A stretch of DNA of 64,000 nt from Streptomyces pyxinicus (GTDB taxonomy: Bacteria; Actinomycetota; Actinomycetes; Streptomycetales; Streptomycetaceae): contig NZ_JANUGP010000003.1 in the NCBI RefSeq assembly GCF_024753135.1, positions 62,001 to 126,000 on the forward strand. Reading direction: 5' to 3'. The translations under genes and the position numbers were made by a program. Below, piece after piece: positions 17,360 through 25,913 of this stretch. Each line of letters starts with the position of its first letter. The first letter of the stretch is position 1. The notes below the pieces were generated by a model, which saw only the letters and a list, made by a program, of their open reading frames with translations, was not told the origin of the DNA and searched no databases.

Positions 17360-18007
17360 GTGCACGTCCAGGAATGGCTCGACTCGGTGCCCGCGGTCGC
17401 CGTCTACGGCCTGGTGGCCCTGGTGATCGGTCTGGAGAGCCTCGGCATCCCGCTGCCCGGCGAGATCGTGCTGGTCTCGGCGGCGCTGATGTCCTCGCAG
17501 CACGCGGACATCAACCCGTTCGTGCTCGGCGCCTGCGCCACGGCCGGTGCCGTGATCGGCGACTCCATCGGCTACGCGATCGGCCGCAAGGGCGGCCGCC
17601 CGCTGCTGGCCTGGCTCGGCCGGAAGTTTCCGCGGCACTTCGGCGAGGGCCATGTGGCCACCGCCGAGCGGTCGTTCGAGAAGTGGGGCATGTGGGCCGT
17701 CTTCTTCGGCCGGTTCGTCGCTCTGCTGCGCATCTTCGCCGGCCCGCTCGCCGGCGTCCTGCACATGCCGTACTGGAAGTTCCTGATCGCCAACGTCCTC
17801 GGCGGCATCTGCTGGGCGGGCGGCACCACGGCCGTCGTCTACTACGTCGGCACGGTCGCCGAGGACTGGCTGAAGCGGTTCTCGTACGTGGGCCTCGCCG
17901 CCGCCGTCGTGATCGGCGTGGCCTCCATGCTGGTCGTCAAGCGCAAGGCGAAGAAGGCCCAGCAGCGGCCCGCGCCCGAACCGGAGCCCGTCAGCGCCGG
18001 CGAGTGA
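17360..18007 (+). CDS. DedA/SNARE-associated family membrane protein
   Basis: 215 residues with the DedA pattern: a membrane-entry segment GLESLGIPLPGE, then GDSIGYAIGRKGG, FFGRFVALLRIFAGPLAG, and two further membrane helices (FLIANVLGGICWAGGTTAVVYYVG; AAAVVIGVASMLVV) before a basic tail. DedA proteins are inner-membrane transporters or scramblases linked to undecaprenyl-phosphate or phospholipid recycling. The start is GTG 17360, preceded by AGGGGAGG. It is convergent with the carbonic anhydrase gene, one base between the stops. Confidence 0.85.
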   Translation: MHVQEWLDSVPAVAVYGLVALVIGLESLGIPLPGEIVLVSAALMSSQHADINPFVLGACATAGAVIGDSIGYAIGRKGGRPLLAWLGRKFPRHFGEGHVATAERSFEKWGMWAVFFGRFVALLRIFAGPLAGVLHMPYWKFLIANVLGGICWAGGTTAVVYYVGTVAEDWLKRFSYVGLAAAVVIGVASMLVVKRKAKKAQQRPAPEPEPVSAGE

Positions 18008-18008
18008 G

Positions 18009-18536
18009 CTACGCGTGCACGTCCTTGTGCGCCTTGCCCAGCTCCGCGTACAGGGTGCCGTTGAGGGTCACGCCCTGCCGCTCCTCCTCGGTCAGCTCCC
18101 GCTTCACCTTCGCCGGCACGCCCGCCACCAGCGACCCGGCCGGCACCACCATGCCCTGCGGCACCAGCGCCTGCGCCGCGACCAGCGATCCCGCGCCGAT
18201 CACCGCGCCGTTCAGCACGGTCGCGCCCATGCCGATCAGGCAGTCGTCCTCGACGGTCGCGCCGTGCACCACCGCGTTGTGCCCGATGGACACCCGCTCC
18301 CCGACCGTCACCGGGAAACCGGGGTCGGCGTGCAGCGTCACGTTGTCCTGGACGTTCGCGTCGGCGCCCACGGTGATGCGCTCCACATCGCCGCGCAGCA
18401 CGGCCCCGTACCAGACGCTCGCCCCGGCCCGCACGGTCACGTCACCGATCACCGAGGCCGTCGGCGCGACGAACGCCCCCGGATCGACCTGCGGTTCCTT
18501 GCCACCGATGCCCACGATCAGCGCCTGCTGCGTCAT
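18009..18536 (-). CDS. Gamma-class carbonic anhydrase / PaaY-like hexapeptide protein
   Basis: 175 residues forming a left-handed beta helix of hexapeptide repeats (SVWYGAVLRGD, DNVTLHADPG, IGHNAVVHGAT). The three histidines in LHAD, IGHN and VVHG match the metal ligands of gamma carbonic anhydrases and their homologues. Activity may be CO2 hydration or, for PaaY-like members, CoA-related; sequence alone does not decide. Cytoplasmic. Confidence 0.83.
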   Translation of the reverse strand: MTQQALIVGIGGKEPQVDPGAFVAPTASVIGDVTVRAGASVWYGAVLRGDVERITVGADANVQDNVTLHADPGFPVTVGERVSIGHNAVVHGATVEDDCLIGMGATVLNGAVIGAGSLVAAQALVPQGMVVPAGSLVAGVPAKVKRELTEEERQGVTLNGTLYAELGKAHKDVHA

Positions 18537-18654
18537 CACGGCTCCTCGTACCCGTCGACGTCCTGGTGTCCGGTGAACCGTACGACAGACCGTGGGGCGA
18601 AGATCACAGCGGGCCACCCTCTTCCCGGAGGCGACCCGTGAGTAACGTGAGCGG

Positions 18655-19419
18655 GTGCCGAAGCGCAAGAACACGTTCCCGTCCTGGCGCCGCCGCCTGA
18701 CCCAGCGCGCGGTCCACGCGGCATGGGCCTGGGCGCAGCGGGCCGGTTCGGTGACGGCCGAGCACCCGGCCAAGTACCGCTTCGGCGCGCTCGGCCCGGC
18801 GACCCGGCTCGCCTTCCCGCTCGGCACGGTCTTCGGCGAGCCCTGGATCCACGTCGGCTCCCACTGCATCATCGCCGAACAGGTGACCCTGACCGCCGGG
18901 TTGATGCCCGACCTGGACCTCGGCCCCGACCCGATCCTGCGCATCGGCGACGGCGTGGTCCTCGGCCGGGGCAGCCACGTCATCGCCGACACCACGGTCA
19001 CCATCGGCAGCGACTGCTACTTCGGGCCCTACGTCTACGTCACCTCCACCAACCACTCCTACGACGACCCTGACCAGCCCATCGGCCGGCAGTGGCCCCG
19101 CATGGAGCCCGTCGAGATAGGCCCGGGCTGCTGGATCGGCACCGGCGCGGTGATCCTGCCCGGCGCCCGGATCGGCCGGAACGTGGTCGTGGCCGCCGGC
19201 GCGGTCGTCCGGGGCACGGTGCCCGACCACGCCGTGGTAGCGGGGGCGCCCGCCCGGGTCGTGCGGCGCTGGACCGCCGAGGAGGGCTGGCAGCCACCGC
19301 TGCGCACCCCGGCCCCGGTCCCCATCCCGGCCGGGACCACCCCGGGCGAGCTGCGGGCGCTCGCGGACCTGGACGAGGACGCGGTGGCCCGGCTCGCCGA
19401 GCTGGAGCCGGAGAGCTGA
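18655..19419 (+). CDS. Hexapeptide-repeat acyltransferase (LbH family)
   Basis: 254 residues. A basic, Trp-rich N-terminal helix (FPSWRRRLTQRAVHAAWAW) precedes a left-handed beta helix at ~60-205 with imperfect hexapeptides (IADTTVTIGSDCYFG, IGTGAVILPGARIG) and the conserved TSTNHSYDDP loop that carries the catalytic His in maltose/galactoside/chloramphenicol-type acetyltransferases. It should transfer an acyl group from a CoA donor to a sugar or similar acceptor. GTG start at 18655; separate from the oppositely oriented carbonic anhydrase gene. Confidence 0.8.
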   Translation: MPKRKNTFPSWRRRLTQRAVHAAWAWAQRAGSVTAEHPAKYRFGALGPATRLAFPLGTVFGEPWIHVGSHCIIAEQVTLTAGLMPDLDLGPDPILRIGDGVVLGRGSHVIADTTVTIGSDCYFGPYVYVTSTNHSYDDPDQPIGRQWPRMEPVEIGPGCWIGTGAVILPGARIGRNVVVAAGAVVRGTVPDHAVVAGAPARVVRRWTAEEGWQPPLRTPAPVPIPAGTTPGELRALADLDEDAVARLAELEPES

Positions 19420-19517
19420 CCGGCCCGGCACCCGCCGGGGTGGTGGCGATGCCTCGCAGTACAGTTCGTCGCACGAGCGGGTGCTCTCTGTCGTAGTCCC
19501 CGGAATTTGGACGGAAT

Positions 19518-20090
19518 GTGTCGGACCTGGAAACGCTGACCCAGTCCCTCGCGCGCAACGTGCGGCACTGGCGCTCGGTGCGCGGTTTCACCCTCGACGT
19601 GCTCGCCGCCCGGTCCGGCGTCAGTCGGGGCATGCTCATCCAGATCGAGCAGGCCCGCACCAACCCGAGCATCGGCACCGTCGTCAAGATCGGCGACGCG
19701 CTCGGCATCAGCGTCACCACCCTGCTCGACTACGAGCGAGGACCCCGGGTCCGTATCGTCCCGGCCGAGCGCGCGGTCCGGCTCTGGCACACCGAGGCCG
19801 GCAGCTACAACCGGCTGCTGGCCGGCACCGAGGCCCCCGGCCCGCTGGAGATGTGGGACTGGCGGCTGATGCCGGGCGAGTCCAGCCCCTCCGAACCGCA
19901 CCCGGCGGGCACGGTCGAGCTGGTGCACGTCACCGAGGGCGAGCTGACGCTGACCGTGGACGGCGAGGACCACCGGGTGCCGGCCGGCGCGAGCGCCTCC
20001 TTCGAGGCCGGCAGCCCGCACGTCTACGCCAACCGAGGCGAGGCCCCGATGCGCCTCGTCATGGCCGTCTCCGTGCCGCCCGTGCACTGA
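19518..20090 (+). CDS. XRE-family transcriptional regulator with C-terminal cupin
   Basis: 190 residues. HTH_3 domain at ~5-62 (SRGMLIQIEQARTNPSIGTV is the recognition segment) and a small cupin barrel at ~105-185 (PAGTVELVHVTEGELTLTV, PAGASASFEAGSPHVYAN). This family senses a small ligand with the cupin and controls nearby or distant metabolic genes (PuuR/SutR type). The GTG start at 19518 fits the usual onset of the HTH. The following YbaK-type gene is 43 bp away and may be co-transcribed. Confidence 0.87.
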   Translation: MSDLETLTQSLARNVRHWRSVRGFTLDVLAARSGVSRGMLIQIEQARTNPSIGTVVKIGDALGISVTTLLDYERGPRVRIVPAERAVRLWHTEAGSYNRLLAGTEAPGPLEMWDWRLMPGESSPSEPHPAGTVELVHVTEGELTLTVDGEDHRVPAGASASFEAGSPHVYANRGEAPMRLVMAVSVPPVH

Positions 20091-20133
20091 GACACCGGTA
20101 CGGCGGCCGGGCGCGGGTTGTTACCGTGCGGCC

Positions 20134-20691
20134 ATGCGCGCACCCATCGGCGACTTCGACACCGCCGCCCCCGCCCCGGACCGCCTGGACGAGCTGACCG
20201 CCCCGGTCGCCGACGCCGTACGCGACTGGCGGGGCACGGTGCCCGCCGACCGTATCGTCCACGTCGACACCGACCCGCGCTGGGCCGACACCGCCGTCTT
20301 CGTCGAGCACTACGGCCGCGACCTGCTGGTGCGGTCGGCGAACTGCGTGGTCGTCGCGGGGAAACGAGGCGGCGTGACCTCCCTCGCCGCGTGCGTGGTG
20401 CTCTCCACCACGCGGGTCGACGTCAACGGCGTGGTGCGCCGCCAACTCGGCGCGCGCAAGGCCTCGTTCGCCTCCATGGAGACGGCGACCGGCGAGACCG
20501 GCATGGAGTACGGCGGCATCACCCCGATCGGACTGCCCACCGGCTGGCCGGTGTTCGTGGACGCGGCCGTGGCCGCCCTCCCGTACGTCCTGGTCGGCAG
20601 CGGGCGCCGGCGCGGCAAACTCCTGGTCCCCGGCGAGGCGCTCGCGGAACTCCCGGGCGCTGTGGTGCTGGAGGGGCTCGGAGTCGCCTGA
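20134..20691 (+). CDS. YbaK/EbsC-family aminoacyl-tRNA deacylase
   Basis: 185 residues with the YbaK/ProX fold: RSANCVVVAGKRGG (the lysine is typical of this group), ARKASFAS, and YGGITPIGLPTGWPVFVD near the C terminus. These proteins hydrolyse mischarged tRNAs (for example Cys- or Ala-tRNAPro) in trans. Which tRNA is edited here is unknown. Confidence 0.8.
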   Translation: MRAPIGDFDTAAPAPDRLDELTAPVADAVRDWRGTVPADRIVHVDTDPRWADTAVFVEHYGRDLLVRSANCVVVAGKRGGVTSLAACVVLSTTRVDVNGVVRRQLGARKASFASMETATGETGMEYGGITPIGLPTGWPVFVDAAVAALPYVLVGSGRRRGKLLVPGEALAELPGAVVLEGLGVA

Positions 20692-20710
20692 GTCCCGTCG
20701 GCGAGGTGCC

Positions 20711-21751
20711 TCAGGCCGTCGGATGGTGGGCCAGCGCCTGGTGCGGGTCCGCTTCGCCCGGCACCGGCGCCGGGTCGGCGTGCACCAGGGCGGCGGTCAG
20801 CCGCGGTACGGCGTGCAGCAGGGCGTGTTCGGCCTCGACGGCGATCGCGTGGGCCTGCCGTACCGTCGCCTCGCCGTCGACCACGACCGCCACCTCGGCC
20901 CGCAGCCGGTGCCCGATCCAGCGCAGCCGCAGCTCGCCCACCTCCCGCACGCCCGGCACCTCGCGCACCGCCCGCTCGGCCCGGTCCACCAACGCCGGAT
21001 CGACCGCGTCCAGCACTCGCCGGAACACCTCGCGCGCCGCGTCCCGCAGCACCAGCGCGATCGCGGCCGTGATCGCGAGCCCTACGACCGGATCCGCCAG
21101 GTGCCAGCCGAGCGCCGAGCCGCCCGCGCCCACCAGCACGGCCAGCGAGGTGAACCCGTCGGTGTGCGCGTGCAGCCCGTCGGCCACCAGCGCGGCCGAG
21201 CCGATCTCCCGGCCCACCCGGATCCGGTACCGGGCCACCCACTCGTTGCCGGCGAAGCCCAGCACCGCCGCCACCGCGACCGCCGGCACCTGCGCGACCG
21301 GGCGCGGATCGAGCAGCCGCCCGACGGACGTCCACGCGGCGAAGGCGGCGGAGGCCGCGACCGTCAGCACGATCACCAGTCCCGCCAGGTCCTCGGCACG
21401 CCCGTAGCCGTAGGTGAACCGGCGCGTCGCCGCCCGCCGCCCCAGCAGGAAGGCGATGCCGAGCGGTACGGCGGTCAGCGCGTCGGCCGCGTTGTGCACC
21501 GTGTCGCCGAGCAGCGCCACCGACCCGGAGACCGCGACCACGGCCGCCTGTGCCAGGGCCGTCGCGCCCAGCACGCCCAGCGACACCCACAGCGCCCGCA
21601 TACCGCGCGCCGACGACTCCAGCGCGGCGTCCAGCTTGTCGGCGCTCTCGTGCGAGTGCGGGGTGAGCAGATGCGCCAGGCGGTGCCGGGGGCCGGGGGC
21701 GCCGGGGTGGTGGTGATGCTCGTGCCTGCCGTGATCGTGGTGGTCGCTCAC
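20711..21751 (-). CDS. Cation diffusion facilitator (Zn/Co/Cd efflux) transporter
   Basis: 346 residues from a GTG at 21751. The His-rich N terminus (DHHDHGRHEHHHH) probably binds metal. Six membrane helices follow, with the HNAAD site (GDTVHNAADAL) in helix 2 and HTDGF (LHAHTDGFTS) in helix 5, the CDF metal-site positions. The C-terminal ferredoxin-like domain contains EVAVVVDGE. It exports divalent cations in exchange for protons. The gene is divergent from an ArsR-type regulator 68 bp away, which implies metal-dependent control. An in-frame upstream ATG adds 31 residues but would run over the intergenic operator region. Confidence 0.88.
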   Translation of the reverse strand: MSDHHDHGRHEHHHHPGAPGPRHRLAHLLTPHSHESADKLDAALESSARGMRALWVSLGVLGATALAQAAVVAVSGSVALLGDTVHNAADALTAVPLGIAFLLGRRAATRRFTYGYGRAEDLAGLVIVLTVAASAAFAAWTSVGRLLDPRPVAQVPAVAVAAVLGFAGNEWVARYRIRVGREIGSAALVADGLHAHTDGFTSLAVLVGAGGSALGWHLADPVVGLAITAAIALVLRDAAREVFRRVLDAVDPALVDRAERAVREVPGVREVGELRLRWIGHRLRAEVAVVVDGEATVRQAHAIAVEAEHALLHAVPRLTAALVHADPAPVPGEADPHQALAHHPTA

Positions 21752-21813
21752 CTGGATCGTCCTTCCCGTGCGCGGAAGCGGGAGTGGACGCGCGGCGCCC
21801 ACGGAGCCAGTAT

Positions 21814-21829
21814 GTGCGTATGAGCGCAC
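21814..21829. promoter_or_regulatory. Inverted repeat over the ArsR start, candidate metal-regulator operator
   Basis: GTGCG and CGCAC form perfect 5-bp arms around TATGAG, spanning the ArsR start codon and facing the divergent efflux gene. The site differs from the longer AT-rich SmtB/CzrA operators, so this is a candidate only. Confidence 0.35.
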
Positions 21830-22176
21830 GCATGCACCTGTCACCTGCGCACTCTGCGCACCCGCGCAGCCCGGGCGAGGAGCAGTTCGCGCTCGCCGCC
21901 GAACTCCTCGCCCTGCTCGGCGACCGCACCCGGCTCACCCTGCTGCACACCCTCACGGCCGGGGAGGCGGACGTCACCACCCTCACCGAGGCGTGCGGCG
22001 CCGCCCGCCCCGCCGTCAGCCAGCACCTGGCCCGGCTGCGGCTCGCGGGGCTGGTGCACACGCGCAAGGAGGGGCGCCGGGTCGTCTACGCCCTGCGGCA
22101 CGGGCAGGTGCGCCGGCTGGTCGAGGAGGCGCTGCGGACGGCCGGCCATCGCATCGCCGAGAAGCCCGGCGGTTGA
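21820..22176 (+). CDS. ArsR/SmtB-family metal-sensing repressor
   Basis: 118 residues with a winged-helix fold (LLALLGDRTRLTLLHTL, then the recognition helix GAARPAVSQHLARLRLAGLV and wing RKEGRRVVYAL). The N terminus carries several His residues and the C-terminal helix ends with AGHRIAE. A typical alpha5 DxHxxxxxH Zn site is not obvious, so the metal is unsure. It probably represses the divergent CDF efflux gene and itself. ATG 21820 was chosen; an in-frame ATG at 21784 would add 12 basic residues. Confidence 0.83.
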   Translation: MSARMHLSPAHSAHPRSPGEEQFALAAELLALLGDRTRLTLLHTLTAGEADVTTLTEACGAARPAVSQHLARLRLAGLVHTRKEGRRVVYALRHGQVRRLVEEALRTAGHRIAEKPGG

Positions 22177-22188
22177 CCGGCCCCGGGC

Positions 22189-23409
22189 TCAGTACGCCTC
22201 GGCCGTCCCGAGGTACTGCTCCGCGAACGCCGCCGCCGCGGCCGGCGAGGTGAACAGCCGGCGCAGCCGGGCCAGGGCGGTGCCGGCGCGGTAGGGGTCG
22301 CCGGAGGACGTGCCGTGGTAGATCTCCGCGAGCCACTGCGAGAACTCCTGGTAGTCCCACACCCGCCGCAGACAGGCCTCCGAGTACCCGTCCAGGCCGG
22401 CCGACTCGCCCTTGACCAGGTACGCCGCGAGCCCGTCCCCGAGCAGGAACGCGTCGTGCAGGGCCAGGTTCATGCCCTTCGCGGCGATCGGCGCGACGAG
22501 GTGCGCGGCGTCGCCGGCGAGCAGGAGGCGGCCGGACACCATCGGCTCCACCACGTAGTTGTGCATGTCCAGGACCCGTTTCTCGACCAGCCGCCCCTCG
22601 GTCAGCGGCGGCCGGTCCGCCGCGTGCAGCCGGCGTCCCAGTTCCTCCCAGACCCGGTCGTGCGGCCAGTCGGCCGGGTCGTCGCCGGGCGGGCACTGGA
22701 GGTAGTACCGGGTCGTCTCCGCGCTGCGCGGCATGTGCCCGGCGAACCCGTTCGCGTGCATGCCGAACAGCACGCGGTCCGAGGACGGCGGCGCCTCGGC
22801 GAGCAGCGCCAGCCAGCCGATGCCGTAGTCGTGCCGGGCGACCCGGGTCCCCGTCGGCAGCGCGGCCCGGCTCGCCCCGCGCGCTCCGTCGCAGCCGGCC
22901 ACGAACGCGCAGCGGACCAGGCGCCGTTCACCGCTGCCGGGGTCGGTGTAGGACACGGTGGGGCGGTCCGAGTCCAGGTCGTGCAGGCGGACGTCGCGCA
23001 CGCCGAAGCGGATCGCGCCGCCGCGCACTTCGGCGTACTCGCGCACCAGGTCGGTCACGAGCATCGGCTGCGGATAGATCCAGTGGTGACGTCCCGTCAG
23101 CTCGGTGTACGGGAAGCGGTAGCCCTGGCCGTCGAAGCGGAACTCGCACGCGGACTGCCGCTCGGCCCGCTCCAGCAGGCGGCCGGCGAGCCCGCGCCGC
23201 TCCAGGCCGCGTACGGCCCACTCCTCCATGACGCCGGCACGGGGCCGCTCTTCGACGACGTCCCGGCTCTCGGCCTCCAGGACCAGGCAGTCGACACCGG
23301 CGGCCCGCAGGATGTTGCCGACGGTCAGGCCGGCCGGTCCGGCGCCCACGACGACGACCGGAAAGCTCTCCGGGGCAGGGGAATCGGGGTGGGGGGAAGG
23401 TGAGATCAC
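22189..23409 (-). CDS. pobA: 4-hydroxybenzoate 3-monooxygenase-like flavoprotein (PobA type)
   Basis: 406 residues. The FAD-binding Rossmann motif is VVVVGAGPAGLTVGNIL at ~18-34; the second FAD motif GRLLLAGDAAHLVAPIAAKGMNLALHD lies near 290-315 and DG(A/S) fingerprint GCDGARGASR in between. Overall length and the PxAxKGxNLAxxD signature match p-hydroxybenzoate hydroxylase, which makes protocatechuate from 4-hydroxybenzoate with NAD(P)H and O2. No pca ring-cleavage genes are adjacent, so physiological context is incomplete. Convergent with arsR. Confidence 0.78.
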   Translation of the reverse strand: MISPSPHPDSPAPESFPVVVVGAGPAGLTVGNILRAAGVDCLVLEAESRDVVEERPRAGVMEEWAVRGLERRGLAGRLLERAERQSACEFRFDGQGYRFPYTELTGRHHWIYPQPMLVTDLVREYAEVRGGAIRFGVRDVRLHDLDSDRPTVSYTDPGSGERRLVRCAFVAGCDGARGASRAALPTGTRVARHDYGIGWLALLAEAPPSSDRVLFGMHANGFAGHMPRSAETTRYYLQCPPGDDPADWPHDRVWEELGRRLHAADRPPLTEGRLVEKRVLDMHNYVVEPMVSGRLLLAGDAAHLVAPIAAKGMNLALHDAFLLGDGLAAYLVKGESAGLDGYSEACLRRVWDYQEFSQWLAEIYHGTSSGDPYRAGTALARLRRLFTSPAAAAAFAEQYLGTAEAY

Positions 23410-23421
23410 GCGAGCATTATG

Positions 23422-23456
23422 ACGGTGGCCCGTCAGCAGAGCCGACGGGCCACCGT
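23422..23456 (-). terminator. 13-bp stem hairpin after the APC permease gene
   Basis: ACGGTGGCCCGTC (23422-23434) pairs perfectly with 23444-23456 around a 9-nt loop. It lies just after the permease stop and before the start of the pobA-like gene on the same strand, so it should separate the two transcripts. Confidence 0.65.
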
Positions 23457-23475
23457 GCGGGGAGGGCGGAGCGGG

Positions 23476-25110
23476 TCAGTGCGCGGGCGCGTCCGTGACC
23501 ACGACCTCGTCGATGCTGCGCTCGATCGCCTCCGGGGCGGACGCGGTGGCCTTGGCCCAGTAGTAGATGACCAGGGAGAAGGCCGCGACGACCACGATGT
23601 CCCACCACAGCGGGATGGTGCCCCGGCCGCCGAAGCCGCCGAGCCAGGAGATGACGCCCAGGCCGATCAGGTAAGCGGGCAGCCACTGCGCGGCCCGGAA
23701 GTCCAGCCGGGGTGCGTCCGGCAGCCGCTTGCGGGTGGCGTACCAGGCGTAGGAGCCCAGCAGGACGTAGCCGAGCAGGATCGCGAAGCCCAGCCGCCAC
23801 AGGGTGTCCCAGCCGGCCCAGTAGATGATCAGGTTGGCGACCACGAACGACGCCGGCGACAGGAACCGGCCGCCGGGCAGCCGGTAGGGGCGCTCGTGGT
23901 GCGGCAGCCGGTCGGCGAAGACGCCGTAGGCCAGCGGCGCACCGGCGTACATCAGCACGCTCGCCGAGGTGATGAAGCCGACCAGTTCCTGCCAGCTCGG
24001 GAACGGCAGGAAGCAGACCACGCCGGTGACGAAGGACATGACGAGGCCGAACCACGGCACGCCGCGCTTGTCGGTACGGGCGAACGCCTTGGGCAGGTAG
24101 CCGTTCTTGGCCAGGCCGAAGGAGAGGCGCGAGGTGGCGGTGGTGTAGATCAGGCCGGTGCCGGCCGGGGAGATGATCGCGTCCACGTAGAGCACCCAGG
24201 CGAGCCAGCCCAGGCCCACCACGGTGGCGAGGCCCGCCCACGGACCGCTGATGCCGGGGTAGTTCAGGTGGGCCCAGCCGTGCGCGAAGGCGGTGTGCGG
24301 CAGCGCGGCGATGAACACGACCTGGAGCAGGATGTAGATCACCGCGCCGATCGCCACCGAGCCGAGGGTCGCGCGCGGCAGGTCGCGCTTGGGGTTGCGG
24401 CTCTCGCCCGCCAGCTGGATCGCCTGCTCGAAGCCGAGCAGCGCGAAGATGATGCCGCTGGAGCTGATCGCGCCGAGGATGCCCTTCGCGCCGAACGGCG
24501 CGAAGCCCTCCGAGGTGAAGTTGCTCGTGTGGAAGTTGCCTATCGCCATGATGAAGATCGCCGCGAGCGGGACGGCGATCTTCCACCAGGTGGCCGCGCT
24601 GTTGGTGTGCGCGAGGGCCCGGACGCCGAAGAAGTTGACCCCGACGAACACCGCCATCAGGACGACGGCCGTGAGGAAACCGCTCGTGGTGAGCGTCTCG
24701 TCGGCGTGCTGCAGCCCCTGGGCGAACTTCCAGTGACCGGCGTAGCCGATCATCGCTTCGACCTCGATCGGGGCCACGGTCGCCGCCTGCAGCCAGGCGA
24801 ACCAGCCGAAGGACATGCCGGCCAGACCGCCGAAGGCGTAGTGCGGGTAGCGGGCGGTGCCGCCGGCCACCGGGAACATGCCGCCCAGCTCGGCGTGGAC
24901 GAGCGCCAGCAGGACGATCGCGACGGCGCCGATCACCCACGAGATGATCGCCGCCGGTCCGGCCACGACGACGGCCTTCTCGGCGCCGTACAGCCAGCCC
25001 GATCCGATGATCGAGCCGACCGAGGCCCACATCAGGCCGATCAGACCGACATCTCGGCGCAGCCCGTCGGAGTCGGTCCTGGCCTGTGGCAGGGCGTCGA
25101 CTTTCGCCAT
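23476..25110 (-). CDS. APC-superfamily amino acid permease
   Basis: 544 residues with about 12 hydrophobic segments. The first helix has the APC signature GLIGLMWASVGSIIGSGWLYG; later helices include SSGIIFALLGFEQAIQLAGES, where the helix 6 glutamate-containing motif of this family lies. Tails are soluble and short. Probable function is proton-coupled import of an amino acid or polyamine; the specificity cannot be told. Start chosen at ATG 25110 (MAKVDAL), with AGAGG upstream, rather than an in-frame ATG at 25260, which would place the regulatory repeats inside the gene. Confidence 0.85.
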   Translation of the reverse strand: MAKVDALPQARTDSDGLRRDVGLIGLMWASVGSIIGSGWLYGAEKAVVVAGPAAIISWVIGAVAIVLLALVHAELGGMFPVAGGTARYPHYAFGGLAGMSFGWFAWLQAATVAPIEVEAMIGYAGHWKFAQGLQHADETLTTSGFLTAVVLMAVFVGVNFFGVRALAHTNSAATWWKIAVPLAAIFIMAIGNFHTSNFTSEGFAPFGAKGILGAISSSGIIFALLGFEQAIQLAGESRNPKRDLPRATLGSVAIGAVIYILLQVVFIAALPHTAFAHGWAHLNYPGISGPWAGLATVVGLGWLAWVLYVDAIISPAGTGLIYTTATSRLSFGLAKNGYLPKAFARTDKRGVPWFGLVMSFVTGVVCFLPFPSWQELVGFITSASVLMYAGAPLAYGVFADRLPHHERPYRLPGGRFLSPASFVVANLIIYWAGWDTLWRLGFAILLGYVLLGSYAWYATRKRLPDAPRLDFRAAQWLPAYLIGLGVISWLGGFGGRGTIPLWWDIVVVAAFSLVIYYWAKATASAPEAIERSIDEVVVTDAPAH

Positions 25111-25171
25111 GTCAAGTGGCCTCTCAGTTCGTGAACGCGGAATTAACGGGGAAGGAGGCCACAGGCTAGGA

Positions 25172-25203
25172 ACACTTTCCGGAGTTACAAAAGACAGTTT
25201 CCG
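25172..25203. promoter_or_regulatory. Direct repeat ACA(C/G)TTTCCG x2 upstream of the permease
   Basis: Two near-identical 10-bp units, 25172-25181 and 25194-25203, are spaced 22 bp apart, about two helical turns, so a dimeric regulator could bind both on one DNA face. They lie 60-95 bp upstream of the permease start, in an unusually AT-rich patch. The rest of the 25111-25346 gap holds no gene that I can support. Confidence 0.4.
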
Positions 25204-25346
25204 AAAACTTGACCCGGGATCTTCGCTGTCTTGGAGCGACGGCGAGGACAGGCTTCGCACAGGTCAGACACGGACTTGGAATGTCAATATTCAGCGCCGA
25301 ATTGTGAGAAGAAGGAGAGACACGGGCGAGGCAAAAGAGAGACAGG

Positions 25347-25754
25347 TCACCTCAGACGGGGAATTTCGATCGCCGGGCACCGGTCCATCACCATGGCGAG
25401 TCCCGCGGCCCGGGTCCGTTCGTAGGCGGCCTCGTCCACCACACCCAGCTGGAACCACACGGCCCGCGCCCCCTTCGCCACCGCCTCGTCGGCCACCGCA
25501 CCCGCCAGGTCGCTGTTGACGAAGACGTCCACCACGTCCACCTCGAACGGGATGTCCGCGAGACAGGCGTAGCCCCGCTCGCCGTGCACCGTCTCCGCCT
25601 TCGGGTGGACCGGCACGATCCGCTTGCCGAACCGCTGCAACACCTGCGCCACACCGAACGCGGCCCGGCTCCGGTTGGCCGAGAGGCCGACCACGGCCCA
25701 GGTGTCGCCGAGTTCGGTGAGAATCCTGCGGACGGTGGCCTGGTCGCCGTACAT
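25347..25754 (-). CDS. CoA-binding domain protein (YccU family)
   Basis: 135 residues forming one Rossmann-like CoA-binding domain: WAVVGLSANRSRAAFGVAQVL at ~20-40, RIVPVHPKAETVHGE, DVVDVFVNSD and ARAVWFQLGVVDE. It ends in MDRCPAIEI, typical of the YccU/CoA_binding_2 group. Ligand is CoA or a related nucleotide and the cellular role is unknown for the family. A clear GAGGAGG ribosome site precedes ATG 25754. Confidence 0.85.
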   Translation of the reverse strand: MYGDQATVRRILTELGDTWAVVGLSANRSRAAFGVAQVLQRFGKRIVPVHPKAETVHGERGYACLADIPFEVDVVDVFVNSDLAGAVADEAVAKGARAVWFQLGVVDEAAYERTRAAGLAMVMDRCPAIEIPRLR

Positions 25755-25913
25755 GGGCGCCTCCTCGGGCGGTGACTGCTGGTGGACAGGGGTGTTCGGC
25801 ACCGGCGGCAACAGCGCCCCGGGCGGGCTGATTCCCGCCCCGTACCGCGCCACGGCCGCCGGAATCGGCGCGCGGTGTCCCCGCACGGCGGTCCGCGCGC
25901 CTACGCTCGCCCC

